Notes under the pieces: model-generated
The model's input: only the letters and a program-made list of their open reading frames with translations
The model's database searches: none
What the model was told of the DNA's origin: nothing
Origin: Longimicrobiaceae bacterium
GTDB taxonomy: Bacteria > Gemmatimonadota > Gemmatimonadetes > Longimicrobiales > Longimicrobiaceae
Reading direction: 5' to 3'
Assembly (NCBI GenBank): GCA_035696245.1
Contig: DASRQW010000369.1
Coordinates: 1-49,521, forward strand
DNA length: 49,521 nt
Position numbers and translations under genes: made by a program
Part shown: positions 8,276 through 17,554 of the stretch, one piece after another
How positions within the stretch are numbered: the stretch's first letter is position 1
Layout: every line of letters starts with the position of its first letter

Positions 8276-8670
8276 CGTTCTCGGAAGATGTGGTTCGGAA
8301 GATGAAGCTCGGCAGATCGCAAGAGGTTCGTACGCAAGCCCGCAGCGCCCTCGGCCGATGCGCGGCCCTCGATCCGCGAGTCCTCCGTGGAAGCGCAGCC
8401 GCCGATCCCGGTCCGACGCGGATGCGAAACCCGCGACCGCGCCGATGCCGCGGAAGCAGCCCGCGCAGGCGGGCTTCGTGCCGTTGTTTCCCCCGGGTTC
8501 ACCCGCCAGGCGTTCGGCCGACGACATTCATTCCATGCAGGGCGACGTCGACGGAATACAAGAAAGCACTCCCCCACGCGGGCTGCAAGCCGTGCGCCCA
8601 CGCCGGGTCTCATCCACAGTCCTCCGCGCATCTACCGATCCCGCGCCCCGTCCTTCGGCGCGGGCCAGGC
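8276..8670. other. Non-coding gap
   Basis: No supportable gene is seen. Two tandem TCGGAAGATG copies (8281-8290 and 8295-8304) sit just upstream of the AtuA-like gene, in the space where its leader would be. Confidence 0.6.
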
Positions 8671-8835
8671 TCAGTCGCCGCCGATCATCGACATCAGCGC
8701 GCCGCCGCCTACCGAGACGAGCACGAACACGAACGCCAGGCCGATGATGCCGTAGCCCAGCGTGAGGAACACGCTAGCCACGATGGCGGCGAGGACGAAG
8801 ACGGGAGTCCACGGGGAGACGCGAACGGTATGCAT
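8671..8835 (-). CDS. Small two-helix membrane protein, 54 aa
   Basis: After a short N-terminus (MHTVRVSPWT) there are two hydrophobic helices, PVFVLAAIVASVFLTLGYGI and IGLAFVFVLVSVGGGALM, and the protein ends in SMIGGD. The start is set by a strong ribosome site (GGAGGG, 5 nt before the ATG); the longer frame upstream would add a basic non-conserved-looking stretch. It lies 132 nt downstream of guaB on the same strand, so it may be read through from guaB or have its own promoter. The family is not recognised; by size and composition it resembles small inner-membrane stress or assembly proteins, but no function is claimed. Confidence 0.68.
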   Translation of the reverse strand: MHTVRVSPWTPVFVLAAIVASVFLTLGYGIIGLAFVFVLVSVGGGALMSMIGGD

Positions 8836-8967
8836 GGGGACCCTCCGGGAGAAGGAGAGAGGTGCTGCGGGTCCGGACCCGCGCCGCAAGAAGCACACCC
8901 CTCCCCGTATCTCCCGAATGCCCGCAAACGTCTGTGGTCCGCGGTTTTCCGCGCTGTCGCGCCGCCG

Positions 8968-10518
<1,551 letters not shown>

Positions 10519-10550
10519 TCAAAAGCGTCGTGCCATGGGTTCCATGGGGA

Positions 10551-10580
10551 AAGATAAGGGCCCGGCGCGACGGGTGTCAA
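10551..10580 (-). promoter_or_regulatory. guaB sigma70-like promoter
   Basis: On the minus strand a perfect -35 TTGACA (10580-10575) is separated by 18 nt from -10 TATCTT (10556-10551). A transcript would start near 10544, giving a leader of about 100 nt. Confidence 0.7.
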
Positions 10581-10590
10581 CGCCGGGCCC
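10558..10590 (-). terminator. Terminator of the YkvA-like operon, embedded in the guaB promoter
   Basis: GGGCCCGGCG and CGCCGGGCCC form a 10-bp perfect stem with a 13-nt loop. On the minus strand it follows the stop of the YkvA-like gene by 30 nt and is followed by TTATCTTTCC, whose TATCTT is also the guaB -10 element. Confidence 0.7.
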
Positions 10591-10619
10591 ATGCCCGCTT
10601 TACGCGCTACGGCCGGCGG

Positions 10620-11126
10620 TCAGCCGAAGCGCTTGCCCAGGACCCGGCGGATCGGCTCGGGCAGGAACGACGAGGCCTTGTCGAGCCCGGCAAGCGCCCG
10701 CTCCAGGCTGCTCATCTCCCCCTGCCAGTGGTCCAGCAGCACCTCCATCCCGGCGTTGTTCACCAGGCGGCTCAGCGCCAGCATGATGACGTACACGTCG
10801 TCGATCTCGCCGATGAGCGGGATGGTGTCGGGCAGGAAGTCGAACGGCAGCGCCACGTAGGCCAGCGCGGCCACCACGATGCCCTTGTCGGCGCGCGAGA
10901 CGCGCGGGTCGCGGGCCAGGCCCCACAGCAGGCGCCCGAAGTTGGGGATGTCGCGCACCAGCGCCATCACCGAGTCGCGGCCGCTCTCGGCCGCGGGCTC
11001 GGCGCGCGGCCCCCGCCGCAGCCGCGGCGCCTGGATGCGGCGCCCGCTGGGGAGGATCTCCTCGTCGTCGCGGTCGTCGTCTTCCTCGTCGCGGAGGCGG
11101 AACCCTCGCTGCCTGTGCTCAGCCAT
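10620..11126 (-). CDS. YkvA-like (DUF1232) protein
   Basis: 168 aa. An acidic, arginine-rich disordered N-terminus (about 1-50, RDEEDDDRDDEE) precedes a DUF1232 domain (about 65-115). That domain has the family hallmark VSRADKGIVVAALAYVALPFDFLPDTIPLIGEIDD, where the PFDxxPDxIP motif connects two short membrane-inserting or amphipathic helices. A helical tail follows. DUF1232 proteins are membrane-associated with no settled activity. It lies 6 nt downstream of the next upstream gene, so the two are co-transcribed. No strong ribosome site is visible, fitting translational coupling. Confidence 0.82.
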   Translation of the reverse strand: MAEHRQRGFRLRDEEDDDRDDEEILPSGRRIQAPRLRRGPRAEPAAESGRDSVMALVRDIPNFGRLLWGLARDPRVSRADKGIVVAALAYVALPFDFLPDTIPLIGEIDDVYVIMLALSRLVNNAGMEVLLDHWQGEMSSLERALAGLDKASSFLPEPIRRVLGKRFG

Positions 11127-11132
11127 GTGTCA

Positions 11133-11528
11133 TCACGGTTGTGGTGGACCTGCGCTGCTGCCCGGGAGCTGCTTCGTGTCGCCCTCCGCGGGCGGGCGGC
11201 TGCCGCCCGTGACCGTGTCGGTCGCGGTGGTGACGCCGTTCTCCACGGTGCGGATGATCGTCTTGCCCGCCTCGCTGATGCCGCTGAAGAAACGGTCGGC
11301 GGTGCCCAGCACGCCCAGCGTGCCGCGGATGGTGCCCATCGCCAGGCCCTGGCCGCGCATCTTGTCCTCGAGCAGCTCGCCGAACTTCTGCACGGTGCCG
11401 GGCTGGCGCAGGCTGTCGCGGGCGTACTTGGAGGCGAGGAACTCGACGTAGTCGAGCGCCTGGTACAGCTGCGCCTCCGGGAGCGCTTCGATGTGCCGCA
11501 ACAGGCGGCTGCGGAGGACGTCGTGCAT
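11133..11528 (-). CDS. Conserved-looking hypothetical protein, first gene of the YkvA pair
   Basis: 131 aa. The N-terminal half is helical (RLLRHIEALPEAQLYQALDYVEFLASKYARDSL, like the short helix-turn of DUF2281-type proteins). The middle (FGELLEDKMRGQGLAMGTIRGTLGVLGTADRFFSGISEAGKTIIRTVENG) could form an amphipathic, membrane-lying helix. The C-terminus is Gly/Pro-rich. ATG 11528 is preceded by AAGGG at about 7 nt; the open frame extends upstream without a plausible start. It is the first gene of a two-gene operon with the YkvA-like protein, suggesting a shared membrane-associated role, but the function is unknown. Confidence 0.68.
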   Translation of the reverse strand: MHDVLRSRLLRHIEALPEAQLYQALDYVEFLASKYARDSLRQPGTVQKFGELLEDKMRGQGLAMGTIRGTLGVLGTADRFFSGISEAGKTIIRTVENGVTTATDTVTGGSRPPAEGDTKQLPGSSAGPPQP

Positions 11529-11976
11529 GGGAAACCCTTCCGTCGCGGTGGGGGCGCGGGGGCAGGGCGCGAAAAGCGTGCCCGCCCCGGCGCGGATCGG
11601 TGCTGCCCGTTGTACGCCGCCGCCCTCGCGGGGGTTTCGCCCCGCCGCCAATCTACCGCGCCCCGCATCCCCCGGAAACCGCACGGTTGTTCGGGAGATG
11701 CACATCCACCGAACTCGTCGCCCCATCTCAAAACGACGGCCTCACGCGGAGGCGCGGAGTCGCGGAGAACAACCCTCGTTCTCATGCTGTTCTCCGCGTC
11801 CTCCGCGTCTCCGCGTGAGCCATCGTCGGTTCGGACGGGGTGATGGCGGTTCCATCGAGGCGAAGAGGTGTACGGAGGATGTGGGGAAAACGCCGATTGA
11901 CGCGGAGTCCTCGCGGCGTCAGGTTTGGGTCTTCGCTCGGAGTTCGCGGCTTCGCACCTTTCGGGACGTTCATCCC
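11529..11976. other. Non-coding gap with a large inverted repeat
   Basis: This is the divergent gap between the hypothetical/YkvA operon and the acyltransferase. Apart from the large hairpin repeat at 11741-11819, no gene or clear promoter is seen. Confidence 0.6.
11741..11819. repeat. Large hairpin built from CGCGGAG units
   Basis: The left arm (11741-11771) begins CTCACGCGGAGGCGCGGAG. The right arm (11788-11819) is nearly its reverse complement (TGTTCTCCGCGTCCTCCG onward). The loop is 16 nt. Each arm is itself a tandem of an ACGCGGAG-like octamer. Similar ACGCAGAG-type repeats are known to be scattered in many bacterial genomes. Confidence 0.8.
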
Positions 11977-12816
11977 ATGCCCATGTACCCACTGCGCCCG
12001 GTCGACGTCTCGGCGGGCGCCACTGCGCTGTACGACCGCTGGCTGGACGAGATCCGCGAGGCGCTGGAGCGCGGCGACGACCGGTGGGAGCTGTGCCGCC
12101 GCACGCTCACGGGAATCTTCCACCCCGGCCTGGCCGACGCGGATCCCGCGACCCTGCCGCTCTCCGCGCAGGTCGCGCTCGCGCAGATGGACGCGCGCAA
12201 CGTGACGCTGGAGCCGGAATACTACTTCGAGGTGGACCTGGAGCGCTTCTACGCGGTGAAGCCGCTGCTGTGGATGTGGCAGATGTTCGACCGCTCGCCG
12301 CTGGGAGGCGACGTGCACCTGGGCGTGCGGTTCCGGCGCACGCTGGCGCCGTTCATCTTCAAGCGGGTGGGGCGCAACTTCAAGTGCTTCCACTTCGTGG
12401 AGTTCAGCTACGGCTACAACATGGAGGTGGGCGACGACGTGGTCATCCACCGCAACGTGCTGCTGGACGACCGCGGCGGCATCGAGCTGGGCGACCGCGT
12501 CTCCATCTCGGACTACGCGAACGTCTACTCGCACACCCATTCCATCGTGGACCCGGTGGACGTGAGCAACCTGAAGACGGTGATCGGCGCGGGCGTCCGC
12601 ATCACCTACCACGCCACGGTGCTGGCCGGCACGCACGTGGGCGACAACGCCATGGTGGGCGCCATGGCGGTCGCCACCCGCGACGTGCGCGCCTGGCACG
12701 TGAACGTGGGCATCCCCGCCAAGTCGGTGCGCGTGAAGCCCAACGCGCCGCCAGAGGCGTACAAGACCGTCCTCCGCCAGCCGGCCGAAGGCGAACTGGC
12801 CCAGCCGGGCGAGTGA
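11977..12816 (+). CDS. Hexapeptide-repeat acyltransferase
   Basis: 279 aa. The N-terminal ~120 residues are helical (YDRWLDEIREALERGDDRWELCRRTL). The C-terminal half (about 145-255) is a left-handed beta-helix of hexapeptide turns (VVIHRNVLLDDRGGIELGDRVSISDYANVYSHTHS ... VGDNAMVGAMAVATRDV) with the trimeric acetyltransferase hallmark VGIPAKSVRVK. His residues in SHTHS sit where the catalytic His of maltose/galactoside O-acetyltransferases lies. The acceptor is probably a sugar or cell-wall glycan; substrate is not readable. ATG 11983 is an equally possible start. The next gene begins 32 nt downstream, so the two probably form an operon. Confidence 0.8.
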   Translation: MPMYPLRPVDVSAGATALYDRWLDEIREALERGDDRWELCRRTLTGIFHPGLADADPATLPLSAQVALAQMDARNVTLEPEYYFEVDLERFYAVKPLLWMWQMFDRSPLGGDVHLGVRFRRTLAPFIFKRVGRNFKCFHFVEFSYGYNMEVGDDVVIHRNVLLDDRGGIELGDRVSISDYANVYSHTHSIVDPVDVSNLKTVIGAGVRITYHATVLAGTHVGDNAMVGAMAVATRDVRAWHVNVGIPAKSVRVKPNAPPEAYKTVLRQPAEGELAQPGE

Positions 12817-12848
12817 CCGCGCGGACACCACGGAAAGCGAGACGTAGC

Positions 12849-14006
12849 ATGCAGGATAGCAGCGTGCAGGACGCGGGCGCCGCCACGGTGCCGGTGGAGA
12901 TCACGGACCCGGTGAACGCGCAGATCCTGGCCGTCTCCGAAGACCGCATCCAAGGTTTCCAGCCCGACCCGTTCGCGGAGATCGCGCGGCAGTCCGGGGT
13001 GGACGTGGACACGGTGCTGGAGCGCATCCGCGCCATGCTGGCCGCGGGCACCATCCGCCGCGTGCGGCAGACGATGATGGCGACCAACCTGGCGCCCGGC
13101 GCGCTGGTCGCCTGGAGCGTGCCGGCCGAGAAGCTGGACGCGGCGTTCAACTACATGTTCCAGGAGGACCCCTTCTCCGGCCACGTCGTCCTGCGGTCGA
13201 CGGACGGCGCGACGACGGGGTCGCAGTACAAGCTGTGGACCACGCTGAAGGTGCCGCAGGGCTACTCGCTGCCGAAGCATGCGGAGCTCCTGCGCGAGAA
13301 GGTGGGCGCCGAGTCCTACCGGGTGATGCCGGCCAAGCGCCTCTTCACGCTGGGCGTGGGCCATGTGCGCCGGCGCGGGATGGAGCCCGGCAGCCGCAGC
13401 GAGGAGCCGGGCCAGGTGCTGGACACCAACGTGGTGGAGCTGACGGACCTGGAGTGGCGCGTGCTGGTGGCGGTGAAGCGCGAACTCGCGGTGGACGAGG
13501 TGCGGCGCGACCCTTGGCGCGCGCGGGCGGAGGAGGCCGGCATCCCGCTGGACGAGTTCCTGTCCGTCGCCCGCGGGCTGAACGAGCGCGGCGTGGTGGG
13601 GCGCTTCTCCACCTTCCTGGAGCACGTGAAGCCGTCCGCCGGGGGCACACGGGTCACGCGCTACAACGCGCTCTTCCACTGGCAGGTGCCGCCGGGGCGC
13701 GAGATCGACGCGGGACGCGAGGTGGGGCGCCACCACATCATGACGCACGCCTACTGGCGCGAGGGCGGGCCGGAGTTCGGCAACGTCAACGTGATGGGCG
13801 TGGCGCACGGCACCGACAAGGCGCTGGTGCTGGAGCACAAGGCCGCCATCGACAAGCACCTGGAAGAGGCGGGCATCCCCATCGGCTACACCAACGTCTT
13901 CTGGGGCGGGCGGAGCGAGATCAAGCCGTCGGAGATCTCGCCCCAGGCGTACCGCGAGTGGTGCGAACGGATCGGCATCGACCCCGAGACCATGCGCGAG
14001 AGCTGA
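12849..14006 (+). CDS. Fused siroheme-decarboxylase-like / Lrp-AsnC-type protein
   Basis: 385 aa with two homologous halves. Each has a winged helix-turn-helix followed by an AsnC-like alpha/beta ligand domain. Half 1 (about 15-180) has FAEIARQSGVDVDTVLERIRAMLAAGTIRRVRQTM. Half 2 (about 195-365) has DEFLSVARGLNERGVVGRFSTFLEHV and then HHIMTHAYWREGG. The IRR- and H-x-Y-x-R-like motifs and the tandem arrangement resemble AhbA and AhbB (siroheme decarboxylase subunits) fused in one chain. A plain Lrp/AsnC transcriptional regulator is the alternative. The start at ATG 12849 lies 32 nt after the acyltransferase stop. If it is a haem-pathway enzyme, no other haem or siroheme gene is nearby to support it. 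Confidence 0.65.
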   Translation: MQDSSVQDAGAATVPVEITDPVNAQILAVSEDRIQGFQPDPFAEIARQSGVDVDTVLERIRAMLAAGTIRRVRQTMMATNLAPGALVAWSVPAEKLDAAFNYMFQEDPFSGHVVLRSTDGATTGSQYKLWTTLKVPQGYSLPKHAELLREKVGAESYRVMPAKRLFTLGVGHVRRRGMEPGSRSEEPGQVLDTNVVELTDLEWRVLVAVKRELAVDEVRRDPWRARAEEAGIPLDEFLSVARGLNERGVVGRFSTFLEHVKPSAGGTRVTRYNALFHWQVPPGREIDAGREVGRHHIMTHAYWREGGPEFGNVNVMGVAHGTDKALVLEHKAAIDKHLEEAGIPIGYTNVFWGGRSEIKPSEISPQAYREWCERIGIDPETMRES

Positions 14007-14317
14007 CCCCTGCGGCACGCGGACACCACGTCCGCGGGCCGCTTCGCTACGGGGCGGCCATCCGGCCGTGGCCGATTCGGATTCGAAGCGGGTTACGATG
14101 ATGCAATGCCGGCATTACGGAAGTGGCTGCAATAGCGCGGACGGACGCCGGGCGAGAAGTGGCCCTTCGATGCCGGTTTTCAGGAGATGATACTTCTCCC
14201 GCCAACTGCTGCGACCGCGAGAGGTATCAGCTTGGGGACGCGAGGGATGCCTTGTACGTGACGGAGGCGGGCTTTGCAACGGGGGACTTGTTTTTTGGTG
14301 AAGCGGCAGTAATATCA
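14007..14317. other. Non-coding gap
   Basis: No gene is seen. The second half (about 14180-14320) is clearly less GC-rich than its surroundings and carries no recognisable repeat. Confidence 0.5.
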
Positions 14318-14728
14318 ATGTCCATGAACACAATTCTAAGTGACAAGCAATCCGACCTGCTCAGGTATCTTTACCGGCAGACCGGGCCCGTTCCGGTAGA
14401 CCACCTGGACGGGCGCTCGCTGCGTGCCCTGCGCTCGCGCGAGTTCGTGGACGAGCGCAAGGGCTGGGTGACGCTGAGCGACGCCGGGCGCACGCACTTC
14501 GAGTCGTCGGGACGCCGCGAGCCCAAGCGCAGGCGCAAGGACTCGGCACCGCGCAACCCGCGGGCGGAGGCGATCGCGCGGGCCATCGAGGCCCTGGACG
14601 CCGCCCTTCCCCCGGACGCGGAGGTGGCGGTGGGCCCCATGTTCGCCTATGCGGACGACGTGGTGCAGGGCCTGCGCGACTATGCGCGCGGCCTGGCGAA
14701 GAGGCCTCCCGCCTCCGCCGCCGCCTGA
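14318..14728 (+). CDS. Small winged-helix-like hypothetical protein
   Basis: 136 aa. Residues about 5-60 (LSDKQSDLLRYLYRQTGPVPVDHLDGRSLRALRSREFVDERKGWVTLSDAGRTHFES) read like a MarR/PadR-type winged helix: helix, recognition-helix-like LRALRSREF, then a beta-hairpin WVTLSDAG. A basic linker follows (RREPKRRRKDSAPR), then an alanine-rich helical tail (about 85-130). ATG 14318 or 14324 may be used; neither has a good ribosome site. A strong terminator follows the stop by 6 nt, supporting a real transcription unit. DNA binding is inferred only from the predicted fold. Confidence 0.6.
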   Translation: MSMNTILSDKQSDLLRYLYRQTGPVPVDHLDGRSLRALRSREFVDERKGWVTLSDAGRTHFESSGRREPKRRRKDSAPRNPRAEAIARAIEALDAALPPDAEVAVGPMFAYADDVVQGLRDYARGLAKRPPASAAA

Positions 14729-14734
14729 CACGCT

Positions 14735-14770
14735 GAAGGGCCGGGCACCGCAACGGTTGCCCGGCCCTTC
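14735..14770 (+). terminator. Strong hairpin terminator
   Basis: A 13-bp perfect stem (GAAGGGCCGGGCA and TGCCCGGCCCTTC) with a 10-nt loop lies 6 nt after the stop of the winged-helix-like gene. There is no long T-tract. Confidence 0.75.
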
Positions 14771-14950
14771 ATGCGTCGCTATCTCCCGTCCCGGTCGCGA
14801 CTTCGCAACCTTTGTTCGGCCGCTCCGCTCCCGCGGGTGCGGCCGAATTCGCTTTACCGTCAATTTCAATCCGCACATTGCGTTGCGTCTGCCGTTCACC
14901 TAGCACGGGTCAAGTCCGTTCCGGGACGCGGAGCCGGTCCGTCGAAACGG

Positions 14951-15211
14951 CTAGGCAGCGCCCGTCCAGTCCGTGAGCCGGTGCACCAGCGGGTCGATGC
15001 GCGTGCGCAGGTCCAGGTCGCTCACGTGCGCGGCAGCCTCGCGCAGGTAGGCGATGAGCAGGCCGATCTCGCCCTGCGCCAGCTCCTCGGCCAGGGCGCG
15101 CGGGTCCAAGCCCAGGTCTGCGGCCGCGAGCGAGACGGCCTGAACGCAAAGCTCCTCCAGCGTCTCGTCGCCCCGGTCGTCCGCGCGCCCCCCGTGAACG
15201 GCCTCTGCCAT
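14951..15211 (-). CDS. Hypothetical protein, 86 aa
   Basis: It is helical and acidic (ETLEELCVQAVSLAAADLGLDPRALAEELAQGEIGLLIAYLREAAAHVSDLDLRTRIDPLVHRL), with no signal peptide or membrane segment. The start is chosen at ATG 15211 because GGAG lies 6 nt upstream; the longer upstream frame is not protein-like. The upstream leader contains a TCCGGAAGATG copy of the dispersed motif (about 15219-15230). It is divergent from the SnoaL-like gene. No family is recognised; a small soluble helical-bundle protein is all that can be said. Confidence 0.58.
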   Translation of the reverse strand: MAEAVHGGRADDRGDETLEELCVQAVSLAAADLGLDPRALAEELAQGEIGLLIAYLREAAAHVSDLDLRTRIDPLVHRLTDWTGAA

Positions 15212-15338
15212 CGCATGCTCCGGAAGATGTGTTTCGGTCGGGTGGGGCAGCGCGCAATGGCGCTGCGTGTCGTTCATCACCCGACACCGGGCCGGGGACG
15301 ATGAGGGCTCCGGCGCCCGCGCCAGCGCACCCCTAACC

Positions 15339-15366
15339 TTGACAGGCGCCACTCCGAACCTAGATG
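15339..15366 (+). promoter_or_regulatory. Possible promoter of the SnoaL-like gene
   Basis: A perfect -35 TTGACA (15339-15344), 16 nt, then TAGATG (15361-15366), a weak -10. It lies about 120 nt upstream of the start codon. Confidence 0.4.
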
Positions 15367-15484
15367 CTGTCGGCGCGGCGGGCGAATCCAAGGGCTGACG
15401 CGCCCGGGGGACGCATCCAAGCCGATGGCCCGCCCGGCGCCTGCGACCGCGCCAACGATGTCACGTGAACCAGGAGAGTCGATC

Positions 15485-15889
15485 ATGAGCGAAGCGGGCG
15501 ACGGGCAGCGCGACAGCCGTATCCAGGATCTCGTCCACGGCTACTTCATCGCGTTCCAGAACGCGGACCGCGCCGCGATGGAGGCGCTGCTGCCGGACGA
15601 CTTCACGTTCACCAGCCCGTACGACGACCACATCAGCCGGGCGGCGTACTTCGAGCGTTGCTGGCCCCACTCGGGCTCGTTCCGCTTCCGCGAGCCGATG
15701 AAGTTCTTCGTGGCGGGCGACGAGTGCGTCGTGCTCTACGAAACGGAAGGCAAGCCCGGCGGCACCTTCCGCAACGCCGAGCTGTTCACCTTTCGCGGCG
15801 ACCTGGCGCACTCGGTGGAAGTCTTCTTCGGCTTCGTGCCCGGCGCCAATGATCCGAAACTGCCCGAGCCCGGCACCCCGTCGGCATAG
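15485..15889 (+). CDS. SnoaL-like / NTF2-fold protein
   Basis: 134 aa, typical of the NTF2-like cone fold. The pattern is an N-terminal helix (RIQDLVHGYFIAFQNADRAAMEALLPDDFTFTSPYDDHISRAAYFERCW) and then a curved beta-sheet (FRFREPMKFFVAGDECVVLYETE ... FRNAELFTFRGDLAHSVEVFFGF). Proteins of this type are small hydrolase-, isomerase- or ligand-binding-like domains; catalytic identity is not readable. The start has AGGAGAG 6 nt upstream. It is convergent with the SRPBCC gene, with a strong terminator between them. Confidence 0.8.
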   Translation: MSEAGDGQRDSRIQDLVHGYFIAFQNADRAAMEALLPDDFTFTSPYDDHISRAAYFERCWPHSGSFRFREPMKFFVAGDECVVLYETEGKPGGTFRNAELFTFRGDLAHSVEVFFGFVPGANDPKLPEPGTPSA

Positions 15890-15923
15890 GGAGGATACAT
15901 CTCTCGCTGGCTCCGTGGGACGC

Positions 15924-15963
15924 GAAAACGGCACGCCGGCGAGTCTGTCGGCGTGCCGTTTTC
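15924..15963. terminator. Bidirectional terminator
   Basis: A 15-bp perfect stem (GAAAACGGCACGCCG and its complement) with a 10-nt loop sits between convergent stops. It ends in TTTTC on the plus strand and also in TTTTC on the minus strand, so it can terminate both ways. Confidence 0.85.
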
Positions 15964-15982
15964 CGTGCCGGGGCTCGCGGGC

Positions 15983-16597
15983 TTACGGCTTCGGCGAAGG
16001 GGCTGCGGCTGCGGGCTGCGCGGAAGACGCAGGTGCCGCGGAGGCAGGTGCGGCGGCGCGGCGGGCGGCGTCGGCTTCGGAGACGGTCTTGAGGCTGGTG
16101 AGGCCTTCTTCAAATGACTTTCCGACCATCTTGTCCATGCTGGCCACGAGCGAGATCGCCTTGCCCAGCGTCGTGTTCGGGCCGGACATCGCCCACGTCA
16201 CCTTCGTACCCTGCGGCGTGGGCTGGAAGGTGAACTCGGTGAGGGCGTGCGACTCCATCGGCTTCAGGAAGTGCAGGTCCAGCGCGATGCGCTGCCCGGG
16301 GGTGCTCTCCTTGATGGACATGCTTCCCTGCCCCGCCTGCGAGTTGCCGGACCAGCTGTACATCGCGCCGACTCCCGCCTCCGTGCCGCCGTAGGTGCGC
16401 GTCATGGCGGGGTCCAGCTTCTCGAACGGCGACCAGCGGTTCCACTGGTGGAAGTCGTTCACGTAGCCGTACACCACCTCCGGCGGCGCGTCGATCACGG
16501 CGCTGCGCTCCACGCGGAAGGTGTCCGGGCGCGTCGCGATGGCCACAGCGAGCCCCAGAAGCAACACCACCAGGCCGATCCCGATCTTCTTCGCCAT
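15983..16597 (-). CDS. SRPBCC-family protein with N-terminal membrane anchor
   Basis: 204 aa. An N-terminal transmembrane helix (IGIGLVVLLLGLAVAIAT, about 4-21) is followed by a polyketide-cyclase/dehydrase-like START-fold domain (about 30-165: RVERSAVIDAPPEVVYGYVNDFHQWNRWSPFEKLDP ... TEFTFQPTPQGTKVTWAMSG). The tail is Ala/Pro-rich. The domain forms a hydrophobic ligand pocket; ligand unknown. The start is fixed by AAGGAGG 8 nt upstream, which also places the hydrophobic helix at the N-terminus. It is divergent from the HxlR regulator gene, which probably controls it through the inverted repeat between them. Confidence 0.83.
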   Translation of the reverse strand: MAKKIGIGLVVLLLGLAVAIATRPDTFRVERSAVIDAPPEVVYGYVNDFHQWNRWSPFEKLDPAMTRTYGGTEAGVGAMYSWSGNSQAGQGSMSIKESTPGQRIALDLHFLKPMESHALTEFTFQPTPQGTKVTWAMSGPNTTLGKAISLVASMDKMVGKSFEEGLTSLKTVSEADAARRAAAPASAAPASSAQPAAAAPSPKP

Positions 16598-16651
16598 CGC
16601 ACCATCCTCCTTCTCGGGTGAGCATTCCTGTCCGGTGAGCACAACTTGCAT

Positions 16652-16672
16652 TTGACAAGCTTGCATTGTCAA
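16652..16672. promoter_or_regulatory. Inverted-repeat operator candidate between SRPBCC and HxlR genes
   Basis: TTGACAA, 7 nt, TTGTCAA: perfect 7-bp arms. A second TTGCATT block just upstream makes an overlapping direct repeat. TTGACA inside each arm is also a -35-like hexamer pointing each way, though no good -10 is seen for either gene. Confidence 0.5.
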
Positions 16673-16695
16673 GAGAAGCGTTTTAGCATGGTGGC

Positions 16696-17337
16696 ATGCC
16701 GAAGCGAGCGTACGGACAGTTCTGCGGCCTGGCGCGGGCGCTGGAGATGGTGGGCGAGCGGTGGGCGCTGCTCATCGTGCGCGACCTGCTGGTGGGGCCG
16801 CGCCGCTACACGGACCTGCGGCAGGGGCTGCCCCGCATTCCCACCAACATCCTCTCCGCGCGGCTCAAGGAGCTGGAGGCGGCGGGGATCGTGGGGCGGC
16901 GCGTGCTGCCGCGCCCGTCCGGCGCGGTCGTGTACGAGCTCACCGAATACGGGCAGGAGCTGGACGACGTGGTCCTGCGCCTGGGCCGCTGGGGCGCACG
17001 GACGCTGGGCGAGCCCGCGGCCGGCGAGGTGGTCACGGCGGACTCGATGGTGATGGCGATGCGCTCCACCTTCCGCCCGGAAGCCGCGAACGGCCTCCGC
17101 GCCACGTTCGAGCTGCGGCTGGGACCCACGACGATCCACGTCCGCATAGACCGCGGGCGGCTGCAGGCGGAGGAGGGCCCGCTACCGGGCGCCGACCTGG
17201 TGATCGAGACCGGGCCGATGCTCAAGGCGCTCATGGCGGGCGAGATCACCCCGGCGGACGCGGTCGCCGCCGGAACCGTGCGCCTCACCGGCCGCGAGGA
17301 GCTGCTGGAGCGGTTCGTGGAGGTCTTCCGCATCTGA
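16696..17337 (+). CDS. HxlR-type regulator fused to an SCP2-like domain
   Basis: 213 aa. Residues 1-105 are an HxlR winged helix (CGLARALEMVGERWALLIVRDLLVGPRRYTDLRQGLPRIPTNILSARLKELEAAGIVGRRVL, including the typical ERW-LLI-RDL-G-RR-D-L core). Residues about 110-213 resemble a sterol-carrier/SCP2-like ligand domain (ADLVIETGPMLKALMAGEITPADAVAAGTVRLTGREELLERFVEVF). The fusion suggests ligand-controlled repression. It is divergent from the SRPBCC gene, with a 7-7-7 inverted repeat between them as the likely target. The ribosome site is weak (GGTGG). It sits upstream of the ECF42 operon. Confidence 0.85.
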   Translation: MPKRAYGQFCGLARALEMVGERWALLIVRDLLVGPRRYTDLRQGLPRIPTNILSARLKELEAAGIVGRRVLPRPSGAVVYELTEYGQELDDVVLRLGRWGARTLGEPAAGEVVTADSMVMAMRSTFRPEAANGLRATFELRLGPTTIHVRIDRGRLQAEEGPLPGADLVIETGPMLKALMAGEITPADAVAAGTVRLTGREELLERFVEVFRI

Positions 17338-17448
17338 AGGGACGTGTCGGCACAGCAGGGAGATGCGGATCTACCGACGTCTTCAAAACGGCATGGATGC
17401 TGGAAGTTCTTCCATCTATCGAGCCGTATGAAAGATGTTGGCGGGGCG

Positions 17449-17475
17449 TGTCGATTTCGCGGTGCCTCGTTCGAC
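17449..17475 (+). promoter_or_regulatory. ECF42-type promoter 1
   Basis: TGTCGA (17449-17454), 17 nt, CGA(C) (17472-17475). It sits about 80 nt upstream of the first DGPF gene. The same block (TGTCGAT, CGCG, CTCGTTCGACGTGT) recurs with identical spacing at 18651-18677. Confidence 0.65.
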
Positions 17476-17554
17476 GTGTTGATAGAGCCGCGATGGAGCC
17501 GGGCGAAAGCCGCCCGGCGCGGGCTCCGAACCCCAATTGTACAGGAGAGGTCCC

